Shown here piece after piece: positions 9,541-19,463 of a DNA stretch of 64,000 nt. The stretch is from positions 124,001 to 188,000 of the forward strand of contig NZ_CAMLFE010000003.1 in NCBI RefSeq assembly GCF_946479275.1, written 5' to 3'. A program made the translations under genes and the position numbers. Source of the stretch: an uncultured Bartonella sp. GTDB taxonomy: Bacteria > Pseudomonadota > Alphaproteobacteria > Rhizobiales > Rhizobiaceae. Below the pieces are notes generated by a model. That model was given only the letters and a program-made list of their open reading frames with translations. It did not search any database and was not told the DNA's origin. Each line of letters opens with the position of its first letter. The stretch's first letter is position 1.

Positions 9541-10305
9541 TTATGCAACCTCGCCGGCAATCGCAGCTACATGCTTCAACAATGATTTATCGACAACTTC
9601 GACCTGATTGACAGAAACAAGCTTGATAACACCTTGCACTTTAAGTTTGGAAAAACAGCGACTTACTGTTTCTATTGTTAAACCGAGATGATCGGCAATG
9701 TCGGTTCTATTCATCGGTAACGCAAGAGGTGATGCCCGTAACCGGTTATTCTCCATGCGTTCGATCAGGTCATAGAGGAAACGTGCCAATTTTTCGACCG
9801 GTGATAACCTGCTCAATATCAGCTGGTTTTCAAAGGAGCGTTGCAGCGCATTTTTTGCCATATCAAGAACACGATCACGAACTTCGGAATGCTCAGAAAA
9901 ATAGGCTTCAATCATATCCCGATCAAAAGCACAGGCAACAACCGGCGTAATTGCTTCAGCCGTCAGAATATGCGTACCGGCTTCCACAAATCCCAAAAAA
10001 TCACCGGCAAAAGCAAATCCGGTGATACACCGGCGACCGTCATTTAAAGTTTTCACAAGTCTGACTGCACCGGATATGATCGTATAAATTTTTTCTCGCT
10101 TTCTACCCTCATGAAAAAGTGTTGCACCGGACGAAAAATTTTCACGAGTTTTAAGATGGTCTAACTCGACCAGATCCGCGTCGTGCAACGGAGCACACAT
10201 GGCCAAATCGTGCACCATACACATTTGGCACCGTTCGGTGTCCTTTATGTTAGCAGAGCAATCAGGACAAAATTTGTCAGTCTTTAAGGTCAAATCTTCT
10301 TCCAT
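9541..10305 (-). CDS. fnrN: FnrN-type anaerobic transcription regulator (Crp/Fnr family)
   Basis: A 254-residue Fnr-like regulator. The oxygen-sensing cluster cysteines are in CQMCMVHDLAMC (Cys26, 29, 37), spaced as in rhizobial FnrN/FixK-like Fnr proteins. The fourth ligand is probably Cys125 (TPVVACAF). The cyclic-nucleotide-like beta barrel covers about residues 45-150. The helix-turn-helix holds TDIADHLGLTIETVSRCFSKL, with the ETVSR recognition helix that reads TTGAT half sites. An extra CPDC pair (Cys13, Cys16) lies before the usual cluster and is unusual. The gene precedes hemN and likely activates it and other low-oxygen genes. Confidence 0.88.
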   Translation of the reverse strand: MEEDLTLKTDKFCPDCSANIKDTERCQMCMVHDLAMCAPLHDADLVELDHLKTRENFSSGATLFHEGRKREKIYTIISGAVRLVKTLNDGRRCITGFAFAGDFLGFVEAGTHILTAEAITPVVACAFDRDMIEAYFSEHSEVRDRVLDMAKNALQRSFENQLILSRLSPVEKLARFLYDLIERMENNRLRASPLALPMNRTDIADHLGLTIETVSRCFSKLKVQGVIKLVSVNQVEVVDKSLLKHVAAIAGEVA

Positions 10306-10378
10306 GAATGATAGTGTTGAATTTCCCCGCTTTGTTCAACTGCAATATTTGAAATAAGGCGCAAGTTTAAGAAGGCAA

Positions 10379-10963
10379 CTATATATTTCTGCTGCCCGGT
10401 TTGACCGCAGGAATCTTTGCCAACTCCGCCGGAATCTGATCGGCCGGGTAAGAGGGAACAGCATATTCGGCAAGTGGAATGAGAGGGACACCAACATCAA
10501 CTTTTCCCGCCGAACGATCAACGATACAGGCAGCGGCCACGACATTGGCACCTGCTTCTTTCATCGCCTCGATGGTTTCGCGTATAGAAAGGCCTGTTGT
10601 CACGATATCTTCAACAATGACTACTCTCGAGCCTTTTGGAATATCGAACCGGCGGAGCCTAAATTTTCCATTTTCACGCTCAACCCAAATAGAGGGCACG
10701 CCAAGATGACGGGACGTTTCATAAGAAGGGATAAGCCCACCAATCGCCGGCCCTACAACATAATTTATTTTTCCTTTAACGTTTTCGCGTATCTTGTCGG
10801 CAAGAGCGCGGCACAATTTTTCGGTCATATCGGCATGCATAAAGACCTTTGCCTTCTGCATATAGATTCCGCTATGGCGACCGGAAGTCAGAATAAAATG
10901 GCCTTCCAGTATTGCACCCGCTTTTTTAAAGATATCCAGCACATCTTGCGTATTCATAAACAA
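10379..10963 (-). CDS. pyrE: Orotate phosphoribosyltransferase
   Basis: PyrE (194 residues) joins orotate to PRPP to form orotidine monophosphate in pyrimidine synthesis. The PRPP-binding motif VVIVEDIVTTGLS (residues 114-126) is complete. HFILTSGRHSGIYMQKAKV near the N-terminus is the typical start of the alphaproteobacterial PyrE, and GPAIGGLIPSYE forms the nucleotide loop. An ATG two codons in (MNTQDV) could be the true start. It lies downstream of rsh in the same orientation with a gap of about 100 bases. Confidence 0.94.
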   Translation of the reverse strand: MFMNTQDVLDIFKKAGAILEGHFILTSGRHSGIYMQKAKVFMHADMTEKLCRALADKIRENVKGKINYVVGPAIGGLIPSYETSRHLGVPSIWVERENGKFRLRRFDIPKGSRVVIVEDIVTTGLSIRETIEAMKEAGANVVAAACIVDRSAGKVDVGVPLIPLAEYAVPSYPADQIPAELAKIPAVKPGSRNI

Positions 10964-11063
10964 ACCTCAGTCATTCAAGCGGGAGAGCCCGCCATACATA
11001 ATCAAGTCGGTTAAATTCCGACAATTTCTATTTACCCGAACCATCCGCCCGAAAGCGGATCAC

Positions 11064-13292
11064 TCACCCATTCACACGTTCGGCTGTACTTACCGACGCT
11101 GTCTCTTTTAGTTGAGTGAGAATTCTGTTCAAGTGTTTTAAATCCCAAACTTCAAGATCGATAATCATTTCTGTAAAATCAGGAGCGGTCCTGACCATAG
11201 ACAGATTTTGAATATTGGCATCATTGCTTGCAATAGCCTGTGAAACCTCTGCCAATGACCCCGGTGAATTGATAGCAAGAACGGTAATACGGGCAGGAAA
11301 ACGTTCTGTCATTGCCGCATCAATATCCCAGCGCACATCAATCCAGCGCTCAGGTTGGTCATCAAAAGCTTTCAAAGCCGGTGATTGTATAGGATAAATG
11401 ACGATACCGGCTCCTGGTTGCATAATGCCGACAATTCTGTCACCAGGGACTGCCCCTTCCGGCGCAAAACGCACCGGAACATCGCCATGCGTACCACGAA
11501 TTGGCAAAGCATGGTCTTCCTGATAGGGGCCAACGGGCTTCGATTTATCACCTTCCGGCACTTTAAACAGCATACCTTGAGCGTTCTGTATATTGAACCA
11601 CCCTTCCTCATGCGAGCCAATCGAGGATTTTTGTTGAGCGCGATTATCCTGATAATCGGGGTAGACTGCTTTAACAACATCCGAAGAAGGCAGTTCTCCA
11701 CGCCCGACAGCGGCAAGAACATCGTCCACGTCAAGACGAGCCAAACGCGGAAGCACTTTTTTAAGTTCGTCTTTGGAAAATTGTTTTCCTGCCCTCTCAA
11801 AGGTGCGTTCCAATATACGTGTTCCCAAACCGGAATATTGTTTTCGAACGGCTACCCGCGTTGCCCTTCTGATTGCCGCACGTGCCTTGCCTGTGACAAC
11901 AAGCGATTCCCAGGCTGCCGGTGGTACTTGCGCCTTGGAGCGGATAATTTCGACTTCATCGCCGTTTGTAAGCGTTGTCATAAGCGGCATGATGCGTCCA
12001 TTGATTTTCACACCAACACAGGAATCGCCAACATCTGTATGGACAGCATAAGCAAAATCAATGGGCGTTGCGCCTTTAGGCAAAGCAATGAGGCGCCCTT
12101 TTGGTGTAAAGCAGAAAACCTGATCCTGAAACAATTCGAGTTTCGTATGTTCCAGAAACTCTTCCGGATTATCGCCTTCGGATAATGACTGTATCGTTTG
12201 GCGCAACCATGCATAGGCATTGGTTTCGTTTTCGAGTTTGCTTGGAGAATTATTGGAACCGCGATCTTTGTAAATCGAATGAGCCGCCACACCATATTCG
12301 GCTACTTCGTCCATTTCCCGTGTTCTGATTTGTAATTCGACACGCTGTCTTGATGGCCCTACAATGGTGGTATGGATCGAACGATAATCGTTCTGTTTGG
12401 GAATTGAGATATAGTCTTTGAATCTTCCGGGTACCATCGGCCAGGTTGTATGGATAATGCCCAAAGCACGGTAACAATCGGCAACACTGTCAACTATGAC
12501 GCGGAAACCATAAATATCCGATAGTTGCTCGAACGACAGCGCTTTGGTTTCCATCTTTCGAAAAACCGAATAGGGTTTTTTCTGCCTGCTTTTGACATAG
12601 GCTTTTATCCCGTGTTCGGCAAAAAGCTTGGTCAAATCTTTCTCAATCGTCGACAACAGGTCACGATTGCGTTCGGAAAGATCGGCCAGTCGATCGGTAA
12701 CTGCACGATAAGCTTCGGGGTTAAGATAAAAAAAGGCGCGATCCTCAAGCTCTTCGCGCATATCCTGCATACCCATGCGGCCGGCAAGGGGAGCATAAAT
12801 ATCCATCGTTTCTTCGGCAATACGACGGCGCTTTTCCTCGCGCATAACACCGAGAGTGCGCATATTGTGCAGCCGGTCGGCAAGCTTGACCAAAAGAACA
12901 CGGACATCTTCCGATATAGCGATGAGGAGCTTCCTCAAGTTTTCCGCTTGTATGGCCTTTTTGGAAACTAGATCAAGTTTCTTTAGTTTCGTCAGCCCTT
13001 CGACCAGTTTACCTATTTCAGGGCCAAAAAGCTGGTCGATTTCCGCTCGCGTTGCTGTCGTATCTTCAATCGTATCATGAAGGAGAGCAACAGCAATGGT
13101 TGCTTCATCAAGGTGCATATCTGTGAGGATTGCAGCCACTTCCAAAGGGTGGGAAAAATACGGGTCGCCGGTAGCACGCTTTTGCGAACCATGCTTCTGC
13201 ATGGCGTAAACATAAGCTTTGTTGAGCAATGCCTCATTGCAGTCAGGCTTGTAACGTTGGACACGCTCGACAAGCTCGTACTGACGCATCAT
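11064..13292 (-). CDS. rsh: Bifunctional (p)ppGpp synthetase/hydrolase, RelA/SpoT homologue
   Basis: The single long Rsh of alphaproteobacteria (742 residues) makes and degrades (p)ppGpp during starvation. The hydrolase HD domain is intact: SHPLEVA (His48) and LLHDTIEDT (His72-Asp73). The synthetase domain shows GRFKDYISIPK and YRSIHTTIVGP. The RFKD motif (290-293) is the form found in bifunctional enzymes, whereas synthetase-only RelA has an acidic version. A TGS domain follows (VFCFTPKGRLIALPKGATPIDFAYAVH in part), and a C-terminal ACT domain (ITVLAINSPGSLAEVSQAIA). It lies between rpoZ and pyrE, the usual order in this group. A second ATG codon follows the first directly. Confidence 0.95.
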   Translation of the reverse strand: MMRQYELVERVQRYKPDCNEALLNKAYVYAMQKHGSQKRATGDPYFSHPLEVAAILTDMHLDEATIAVALLHDTIEDTTATRAEIDQLFGPEIGKLVEGLTKLKKLDLVSKKAIQAENLRKLLIAISEDVRVLLVKLADRLHNMRTLGVMREEKRRRIAEETMDIYAPLAGRMGMQDMREELEDRAFFYLNPEAYRAVTDRLADLSERNRDLLSTIEKDLTKLFAEHGIKAYVKSRQKKPYSVFRKMETKALSFEQLSDIYGFRVIVDSVADCYRALGIIHTTWPMVPGRFKDYISIPKQNDYRSIHTTIVGPSRQRVELQIRTREMDEVAEYGVAAHSIYKDRGSNNSPSKLENETNAYAWLRQTIQSLSEGDNPEEFLEHTKLELFQDQVFCFTPKGRLIALPKGATPIDFAYAVHTDVGDSCVGVKINGRIMPLMTTLTNGDEVEIIRSKAQVPPAAWESLVVTGKARAAIRRATRVAVRKQYSGLGTRILERTFERAGKQFSKDELKKVLPRLARLDVDDVLAAVGRGELPSSDVVKAVYPDYQDNRAQQKSSIGSHEEGWFNIQNAQGMLFKVPEGDKSKPVGPYQEDHALPIRGTHGDVPVRFAPEGAVPGDRIVGIMQPGAGIVIYPIQSPALKAFDDQPERWIDVRWDIDAAMTERFPARITVLAINSPGSLAEVSQAIASNDANIQNLSMVRTAPDFTEMIIDLEVWDLKHLNRILTQLKETASVSTAERVNG

Positions 13293-13428
13293 TTAGGCAT
13301 ACTCCCTTTTAGTCAAACAGTATGCTTATCATGTAACCGAAAAAAACGATACAACAAGCAAAATCACAAAAAAATATGCGCTACCTCATCAGCAGCGCAT
13401 AAAAAGAATCAGAAAGCTGATTATTCAA

Positions 13429-13833
13429 TCAATAATCGTCATTTTTTTCCGGCGCTACCAAGCCTTCAATACCGGCAAGAAGTTCATCTTCCGACATATG
13501 GTCGAATGAAACTTTTTCATCCGGTTTCTTGGCCTCGGAACCGAATACGTCTTCGGCTTCATCACTGTGACCGATGAGAGCAGGCTCTGGCTCAGGTTCG
13601 TCAACTTCAACATGCTTTTGCAATGAATGGATCAGATCTTCCTTGAGATCTGCCGGTGACAATGTCTCGTCAGCAATTTCGCGCAGAGCCACAACCGGAT
13701 TCTTGTCATTGTCTCGATCAATTGTGATTTCAGCGCCTTGCGATATCTGGCGCGCCCGATGAGCTGCCAGAAGCACCAGTTCAAAGCGGTTATCAACCTT
13801 ATCGATACAATCTTCAACCGTAACGCGGGCCAT
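13429..13833 (-). CDS. rpoZ: RNA polymerase omega subunit
   Basis: Omega (134 residues) helps assemble the RNA polymerase core and in many bacteria forms part of a ppGpp site, which fits its place before rsh. The conserved N-terminus [30 protein letters not shown] is followed by [13 protein letters not shown]. The C-terminal half is acidic and variable. The frame is open 47 codons upstream, but MARVTVEDC is the universal start and has a GGGG-containing ribosome site (AAAGGGGC) just before it. Confidence 0.95.
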   Translation of the reverse strand: MARVTVEDCIDKVDNRFELVLLAAHRARQISQGAEITIDRDNDKNPVVALREIADETLSPADLKEDLIHSLQKHVEVDEPEPEPALIGHSDEAEDVFGSEAKKPDEKVSFDHMSEDELLAGIEGLVAPEKNDDY

Positions 13834-14029
13834 AGATGCCCCTTTCCTCAGAGTTCGTAAATTGATGGATTTGCATTTGGCATATACAATTTGAAATGAA
13901 AAAACAAGAAAAACCGCATGTGATTGATAATTTTTCCATATTCCTATCTTGGCAAGAGCCGTAAGAGCTGACATATCTAACGGTAATAATTTGTAAATTA
14001 AGCCTTTATGGTAAAATGGATATAAGACG

Positions 14030-14623
14030 ATGTTTGACCCGAGAGAAAAAATAGCCCTTTTTATAGACGGCGCAAACCTTTACGCAACGTCCAAAACACT
14101 GGGTTTTGATATTGATTACCGGAAACTTTTAAAGGCATTCCAGAAGCGCGGATATCTGCTTAGAGCTTATTACTATACAGCTCTGATCGAGGATCAGGAA
14201 TATTCGTCAATCCGCCCCTTGATCGACTGGCTGGATTATAACGGCTATCGTGTTATCACCAAGAATGCGCGGGAATTTACCGATCCTGCCGGGCGACGCA
14301 AGGTCAAGGGGAATATGGATATCGAACTTGCCGTCGATGCGATGGAGTTATCAGACACAGTCGACCATTTTGTGATATTTTCCGGCGATGGCGATTTTCG
14401 GTCACTTGTTGAAGCACTCCAAAGACGCGGCCGCAAGGTAAGTGTTGTCTCGACGCTGACAACCCAGCCGGCTATGATATCTGACGAATTGAGACGACAA
14501 GCAGATCATTTCATTGACCTTACAACCTTGAAACCGGAAATTGGACGCGCGCCGTCGGATAAACCGCAAAAAGAATATCCTGTCGGTAGTGACGATGACA
14601 ATGGTGACGACGAATTTTACTGA
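14030..14623 (+). CDS. NYN (LabA/DUF88) domain protein, putative ribonuclease
   Basis: A 197-residue protein of the PIN-like NYN family. The acidic residues expected for metal-dependent RNA cleavage are visible: LFIDGANLY near the N-terminus, [10 protein letters not shown] in the middle and FSGDGDF (with the following [16 protein letters not shown]) later. The C-terminal 30 residues are acidic and probably disordered. The family includes LabA of cyanobacteria; the RNA target here is unknown. The stop overlaps the ATG of the next gene, a uracil-DNA glycosylase (TGATG), so the two are translated together. It is divergent from rpoZ. Confidence 0.85.
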   Translation: MFDPREKIALFIDGANLYATSKTLGFDIDYRKLLKAFQKRGYLLRAYYYTALIEDQEYSSIRPLIDWLDYNGYRVITKNAREFTDPAGRRKVKGNMDIELAVDAMELSDTVDHFVIFSGDGDFRSLVEALQRRGRKVSVVSTLTTQPAMISDELRRQADHFIDLTTLKPEIGRAPSDKPQKEYPVGSDDDNGDDEFY

Positions 14624-15303
14624 TGCTCCAGCATTCCAATAAAGCGTTTCTTGAACCATGCCCCGAGCCGCCGCAAAATTGTAGCTTATGTCCAAGACTT
14701 CATGATTTTCGCGAAGAATGGCGCAACAAAGAGCCGCTTTGGCATAACGGACCAGTCAAACCATTTTTTCCGATTGGCGGTGCCAATGCAACGCGCCTTC
14801 TCGTTGTCGGTTTGGCACCCGGTTTAAGGGGGGCAAACCGCACAGGTCGTCCCTTTACCGGCGACTATGCCGGTGATCTTTTATATTCGACCTTGAAGAA
14901 ATATGGATTCGCGCGCGGTATGTTCGAGGCGAGGCCGGACGACAGCCTTGAACTCATTGACACGACAATCGTTAATGCTGTGCGCTGTGTGCCACCTGAA
15001 AACAAGCCGATCGGTGCAGAAATCAACCAATGCCGTCAATTTTTTGCACCGCTTCTTGAAAATTTGCCGAAATTGCAAGCGGTTGTAACATTGGGATCAA
15101 TTGCCCACCAATCAACTGTTCGTGCTCTCGGTGCAAAATTGGCATTGCACCCCTTTGGCCACGGAAAAGTTACAGATATAGGGCGTCTGCGCATCTTCCC
15201 GAGCTATCACTGTTCACGCTATAATACCAATACCGGACGGCTCACAGAACTGATGTTCCATGAAATTTTTTCGGCAGTTTCCGACTATCTTGGTAACCGT
15301 TAA
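14623..15303 (+). CDS. Uracil-DNA glycosylase, family 5 (UDGb-like)
   Basis: A 226-residue protein. The active-site block GLAPGLRGANRTGRPFTGD (about residues 64-82) is the hallmark of family 5 (UDGb), which removes uracil and other deaminated bases. Its Fe-S cluster cysteines probably include those in CSLCPRLHDFR; others are in CVPPENKPIG and NQCRQFF. The C-terminal catalytic loop is FPSYHCSRYNT. The start overlaps the stop of the NYN gene. A second, unrelated-family uracil glycosylase lies at 50895-51728, so the genome has at least two back-up enzymes for uracil. Confidence 0.85.
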   Translation: MLQHSNKAFLEPCPEPPQNCSLCPRLHDFREEWRNKEPLWHNGPVKPFFPIGGANATRLLVVGLAPGLRGANRTGRPFTGDYAGDLLYSTLKKYGFARGMFEARPDDSLELIDTTIVNAVRCVPPENKPIGAEINQCRQFFAPLLENLPKLQAVVTLGSIAHQSTVRALGAKLALHPFGHGKVTDIGRLRIFPSYHCSRYNTNTGRLTELMFHEIFSAVSDYLGNR

Positions 15304-15366
15304 TCTCTTAGCCTAACGGCCTATTTTCAGGATTTCCGGCGTGTAGAATATCTTTTTAACCGTGTG

Positions 15367-15651
15367 TCAGTCCGGCAACCAAACCGGTACTCCGGCTAAA
15401 AAGAAGAGTTTAACAAATCGAGGTTTGAAACACCTGTTCAAGTCGCCTCTTTTTTCCCACAAACTTTTGTTGGCAGGCCTCCCGACCAAGCGAAAAACTT
15501 TTCTATCAAAGAAGAGCCCGATATCATCGGCTTGTTCTGCTTTTTCCTTTTTTAGGTCTTCGCCCGCTATTACGCCGGCAATATTTTCTACGTTTGACCC
15601 TATTTGCTTTTCGCGGAATTTTTGCAAAAAGTAGTCTCTCGCGAATTCCAA
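15367..15651 (-). CDS. Possible small hypothetical protein downstream of smpB
   Basis: A 94-codon open frame starts 36 bases after the smpB stop in the same direction. The predicted product is charged in its first half (RDYFLQKFREKQIGSNVENI, KKEKAEQADD) and hydrophobic near the end (KLFFLAGVPVWL). I do not recognise a family. The frame could be real, a decayed gene, or chance. The opposite strand also carries an open frame here. Position next to smpB is the only support. Confidence 0.3.
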   Translation of the reverse strand: MEFARDYFLQKFREKQIGSNVENIAGVIAGEDLKKEKAEQADDIGLFFDRKVFRLVGRPANKSLWEKRGDLNRCFKPRFVKLFFLAGVPVWLPD

Positions 15652-15687
15652 AACATGGAATTCAGTAAGTTCGGAATAGTTGAAACG

Positions 15688-16164
15688 TTAACCACGCTCG
15701 CGCATCAGACGCGATTTTTCGCGATTCCAGTCACGTTTCTTTTCGGTTTCGCGTTTGTCATGAATCTTTTTTCCGCGAGCAAGTGCTATTTCAAGCTTCA
15801 CCCTTCCCCGCTCATTGAAATAAAGCTTCAACGGAACAATGGTCATGCCTTCACGCGCAACGGCATTTGCCCAACGTGACATTTCATGCTTGGACACCAG
15901 AAGCTTGCGCAGACGACGCGGGTCATGGTTGAATCTGTTTCCCTGTTTATATTCGGGTATATAGGAATTGATGAGCCAGAACTCGCCGTTTTCAAAGCTG
16001 GCATAACTTTCAGCGATATTTCCGTGATGGGCGCGCAGAGATTTAACCTCGGTGCCCTGCAGAACCACTCCGGCCTCCAATGTGTCAAGAATCTCGTAAT
16101 TGAAACGCGCTTTGCGGTTATCTGCCACAACCTTGTAGGCCGAAGAATTGTTCTTTTTATTCAT
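15688..16164 (-). CDS. smpB: SsrA (tmRNA)-binding protein
   Basis: SmpB (158 residues) brings tmRNA to stalled ribosomes in trans-translation. The family core is clear: [39 protein letters not shown], and [19 protein letters not shown]. The basic C-terminal tail ([19 protein letters not shown]) that enters the mRNA channel is present. It lies 21 bases downstream of dapA in the same orientation, a pairing common in this order. No ssrA gene was found in this window. Confidence 0.95.
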   Translation of the reverse strand: MNKKNNSSAYKVVADNRKARFNYEILDTLEAGVVLQGTEVKSLRAHHGNIAESYASFENGEFWLINSYIPEYKQGNRFNHDPRRLRKLLVSKHEMSRWANAVAREGMTIVPLKLYFNERGRVKLEIALARGKKIHDKRETEKKRDWNREKSRLMRERG

Positions 16165-16185
16165 AAATTACCAAATAGACGGCTA

Positions 16186-17070
16186 TTAATCGTTGACAAG
16201 GCCTGCATGTTTCAATGCAGCATCAATAATGTGTTTTGTTTCATCTTCAATAGGAACAATCGGCGAGCGCACAACGCTGGTACAAATACCGAGTTTTTCG
16301 GCTGCATATTTTACACCGGCAGGGCTTGGTTCAAGAAACAACGCGCGGTTAAGAGGCATCAACCGGTCATTCAATTCCAGTGCCTTGGCAAAATTGTTTT
16401 CACGGCAAGCCTGAAAAAGTTCTGCACATTGTTTCGGGGCAATATTGGAAGTGACAGAAATGCACCCTACGCCGCCTTGCGCGTTGAAGCCCAATGCTGT
16501 GCTATCGTCTCCTGAAAGCTGGACAAAATCCTTGCCGCATTTTCTGCGCTGTTCACTCGCACGTTCAATTTTTCCCGTAGCGTCCTTTACGCCGATAATA
16601 TTTTCGAAGTCGTGGTGGAGCTTTGCCATTGTATCGGCAGTCATATCAACGACAGAACGCCCCGGAATATTATAAATGATCAAAGGAATCGAAATCGCTT
16701 TTGCAACCGTCGAAAAATGCTCATACATCCCTCTCTGGTTCGGCTTGTTATAATAGGGAGTGACGACAAGAACAGCATCCGCACCGGCTTTTTCTGCAAA
16801 TTCGGCAAGTTCGACAGCTTCCTTCGTGCTATTTGAGCCCGCACCGGCAATAACCGGAACGCGTTTAGCAACCTGACGGACACAAAGTTCAATGACACGT
16901 TTATGTTCCTGATAGCTGAGTGTCGGCGATTCACCGGTTGTTCCAACGGGGACAAGACCGTTAATGCCTTGTTTGACCTGCCATTCGACAAGATCACATA
17001 ATGTTTTCTCGGCTACATTGCCGTTTTTGTCGAAAGGTGTAATGAGTGCGGTCAGTGCTCCCTTGAGCAT
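16186..17070 (-). CDS. dapA: 4-hydroxy-tetrahydrodipicolinate synthase
   Basis: DapA (294 residues) condenses pyruvate with aspartate semialdehyde, the first step to lysine and diaminopimelate for peptidoglycan. The Schiff-base lysine is in [13 protein letters not shown] (Lys162). The catalytic tyrosine is in [10 protein letters not shown] (Tyr133) and the GTTGE loop (43-47) is present. The length is standard. It is divergent from the lytic transglycosylase gene, with about 285 bases between the two starts, and is followed by smpB. Confidence 0.95.
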   Translation of the reverse strand: MLKGALTALITPFDKNGNVAEKTLCDLVEWQVKQGINGLVPVGTTGESPTLSYQEHKRVIELCVRQVAKRVPVIAGAGSNSTKEAVELAEFAEKAGADAVLVVTPYYNKPNQRGMYEHFSTVAKAISIPLIIYNIPGRSVVDMTADTMAKLHHDFENIIGVKDATGKIERASEQRRKCGKDFVQLSGDDSTALGFNAQGGVGCISVTSNIAPKQCAELFQACRENNFAKALELNDRLMPLNRALFLEPSPAGVKYAAEKLGICTSVVRSPIVPIEDETKHIIDAALKHAGLVND

Positions 17071-17354
17071 GGTAAACTCCCTGATTATATATTCAGTATT
17101 AAGGCAATCGCCCCTTCAATATGCCTTTAAGACCATAGTATCGCCATCCAATTGACGCAAGTCGATTTTATACTGCTCTCCCACCTTGAGCATGAAAGAT
17201 GTTCTTTCTTTTAAGGAATGAACCAGTCAATACAAAATTGGATTGCATAGAATGATCAAACATGCCGGAATTGGGTAACGATAACTTGTTAACCCGTCTT
17301 TCACGGTTAGCGGTTATGTTAGACAAAAACATTCATAAATGGGCTTTTTAAAGT

Positions 17355-19463
17355 ATGATGCGTAAATATTCGTCAGGTGTTCTGGCAAAAACGACGGTTT
17401 CTTTCTTCGTGGCAACAAGCATGCTCACGTCGATTGTTGATAGTCGTGCAGCATCCTCTCACACCAATGCCCCTATACCGTTAGCCCGTCCATTTGCGTC
17501 CACGCCTAAAGCCGTTGCACCGCTCAAATCCGATGCAATTATAACGAACGCAATCCCGCGCACCAACGGTGCCGTTGCTAATGGAAGTCTTAAAACGGGT
17601 CTTGATGCGCTTTATAGCAAACAAGCAGCAAGTGCCATTTCCATTCGCAATAACATGCCAAGAAATAGCCTTGATCGCCATATCCTGACTTGGGCAATCG
17701 GCGTGTCGGGCGTACCCGGAATTCCCAGTTCCGAAATATTCAACGCAGCACAAGAATTACACGACTGGCCCGGCATGACAGCAATGCGCCGTAATTCCGA
17801 ACGCGCGCTTGCCAGTGAAATGAACTCCCCACAAGCAATTATCAGCGGCTTTGGAAATTATATTCCTGTGACAGCACAAGGCATGGCAGCGCTTGGCGGT
17901 GCATTGGTAGAAACGGGCCAAACGGCACGCGCACGGCAAATTCTTGCACCGTGGTGGTATAAAGCAAAACTCAATGCGCAGGAAGAACAGCTGGTATTGA
18001 AAAAAGCGGGGCCGGCATTGCTGCCGGCAGATCATCTGCAACGCATGCGCGCGATGCTTTATGCCAATCGTATTTCTTCTGCCGAACGTGTAGCAAAATT
18101 GGCGAATGCCCAGTCTCTTTATGCCGGCTTTGCAGCTGTTGCCAATAATGACTCGAATGCCCGCCAAAAACTTGCAGCAGTTGATAAAAGTTTCCGCAAA
18201 GATTCACTTTATCTTTTTGCCCAAATTCAATATTTGCGCCGTTCGGGGCAATGTGATGATGCGGCAAAGCTTATGTTAAAAGCGCCGAAAGATGCTCTTA
18301 CGCTGGTTGATCCCGATGCCTGGTGGATTGAACGGCGCGTTTTATCACGCGAAATGCTTGATGAAAACAAGCCGAAAATCGCCTATCAACTGGCAGCAGC
18401 CCATTCGGCCGAAAGTCCGACCTTGGCGGCCGACGCCGAATTTCATGCAGGTTGGTACGCTTTGCGATTTTTAGGCGATAATAAAACAGCGATGCAACAC
18501 TTTTCCCGCATTGTGCAAATCTCTTCACGGCCGGTTTCCGCCTCTCGTGGTTATTACTGGATGGGTAGAACTGCCGAAGCACAGGGAAATCGTAACAACG
18601 CTATTCAATATTTTCGCCGTGCCGCCCATTATGGCACTACCTTTTACGGCCAGCTTGCCGCAGCCCGACTTGGTGAACAGAGGCTTGAAATTCCTTATCC
18701 GAAGCCGACAGCAAGCGATCGCCAGCGTTTTGAATCACGCGAACCGGTCATGGCTATAAAGAGGCTTGAAGCGATAGGATATTCCGATCGTGCAGGCGTC
18801 CTTTATCGTGAACTCGGAGAGGAGCTTGATAGCCCCGGTGAACTTGCTATGCTCGCCGTTATGGCCGAGCGTAAAGGCGACCATTATACGAGCCTGAAGA
18901 TCGGCAAAAGTGCGGTCATCAGAGGTATGGATGTAGGTTCCCTCTCCCACCCTGTTGGAGCAATTCCCGAAACAGCCAATATTTCTGCTTCCGGCAAGGC
19001 ACTTGCCTATGCCATTGCGCGGCAAGAAAGCGAATTTAAAACCGATGCGGTTTCAGGTGCAGGTGCCAAAGGTATGCTGCAACTTCTGCCAGCAACGGCA
19101 AAAGCAGTTGCAACCAAAAATTCGATAAAATGGCAACCGGAAAAATTGGCAACCGATGCTGGTTACAATGCCACTTTGGGTGCCCATTTTCTGGGTGAGC
19201 AACTTGACCGCTTCAACGGCTCCTATATCCTGACATTTATTGGTTATAATGCCGGTGGGCGACGCGCCAATGAATGGATCAGCCGCTATGGCGACCCGCG
19301 CGGTCAATCAGTCGATTGGGTGGTCGACTGGGTTGAGCGTATTCCTTATTCGGAAACGCGCGACTATGTCATGCGTGTCATGGAAAACTATCAGGTTTAT
19401 AAAGCACGCCTCACCGGCACTGCCGATATCAATGTTGACCTAACTGCCGGCCGCCATAGTTGA
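17355..19463 (+). CDS. Soluble lytic murein transglycosylase (Slt70-like)
   Basis: A 702-residue periplasmic enzyme that cleaves the MurNAc-GlcNAc bond of peptidoglycan. The N-terminus is a signal peptide (KTTVSFFVATSMLTSIVDSRAA). The middle 450 residues are alpha-helical repeats forming the Slt70 superhelix; YYWMGRTAEAQGN is one unit. The catalytic domain is near the C-terminus, AYAIARQESEF, with the catalytic Glu558, followed by SGAGAKGMLQLLPATA and FIGYNAGGRR. A substrate-binding stretch WVERIPYSETRDYVMRV follows. It is divergent from dapA, another cell-wall gene. ATG codons at 17355 and 17358 are both possible starts. Confidence 0.92.
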   Translation: MMRKYSSGVLAKTTVSFFVATSMLTSIVDSRAASSHTNAPIPLARPFASTPKAVAPLKSDAIITNAIPRTNGAVANGSLKTGLDALYSKQAASAISIRNNMPRNSLDRHILTWAIGVSGVPGIPSSEIFNAAQELHDWPGMTAMRRNSERALASEMNSPQAIISGFGNYIPVTAQGMAALGGALVETGQTARARQILAPWWYKAKLNAQEEQLVLKKAGPALLPADHLQRMRAMLYANRISSAERVAKLANAQSLYAGFAAVANNDSNARQKLAAVDKSFRKDSLYLFAQIQYLRRSGQCDDAAKLMLKAPKDALTLVDPDAWWIERRVLSREMLDENKPKIAYQLAAAHSAESPTLAADAEFHAGWYALRFLGDNKTAMQHFSRIVQISSRPVSASRGYYWMGRTAEAQGNRNNAIQYFRRAAHYGTTFYGQLAAARLGEQRLEIPYPKPTASDRQRFESREPVMAIKRLEAIGYSDRAGVLYRELGEELDSPGELAMLAVMAERKGDHYTSLKIGKSAVIRGMDVGSLSHPVGAIPETANISASGKALAYAIARQESEFKTDAVSGAGAKGMLQLLPATAKAVATKNSIKWQPEKLATDAGYNATLGAHFLGEQLDRFNGSYILTFIGYNAGGRRANEWISRYGDPRGQSVDWVVDWVERIPYSETRDYVMRVMENYQVYKARLTGTADINVDLTAGRHS

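Noticed and set aside
10306-10378. TTGAA...TTCAA element upstream of fnrN, considered as an FNR box
   Set aside because: The half sites are too far apart and do not match TTGAT-N4-ATCAA.
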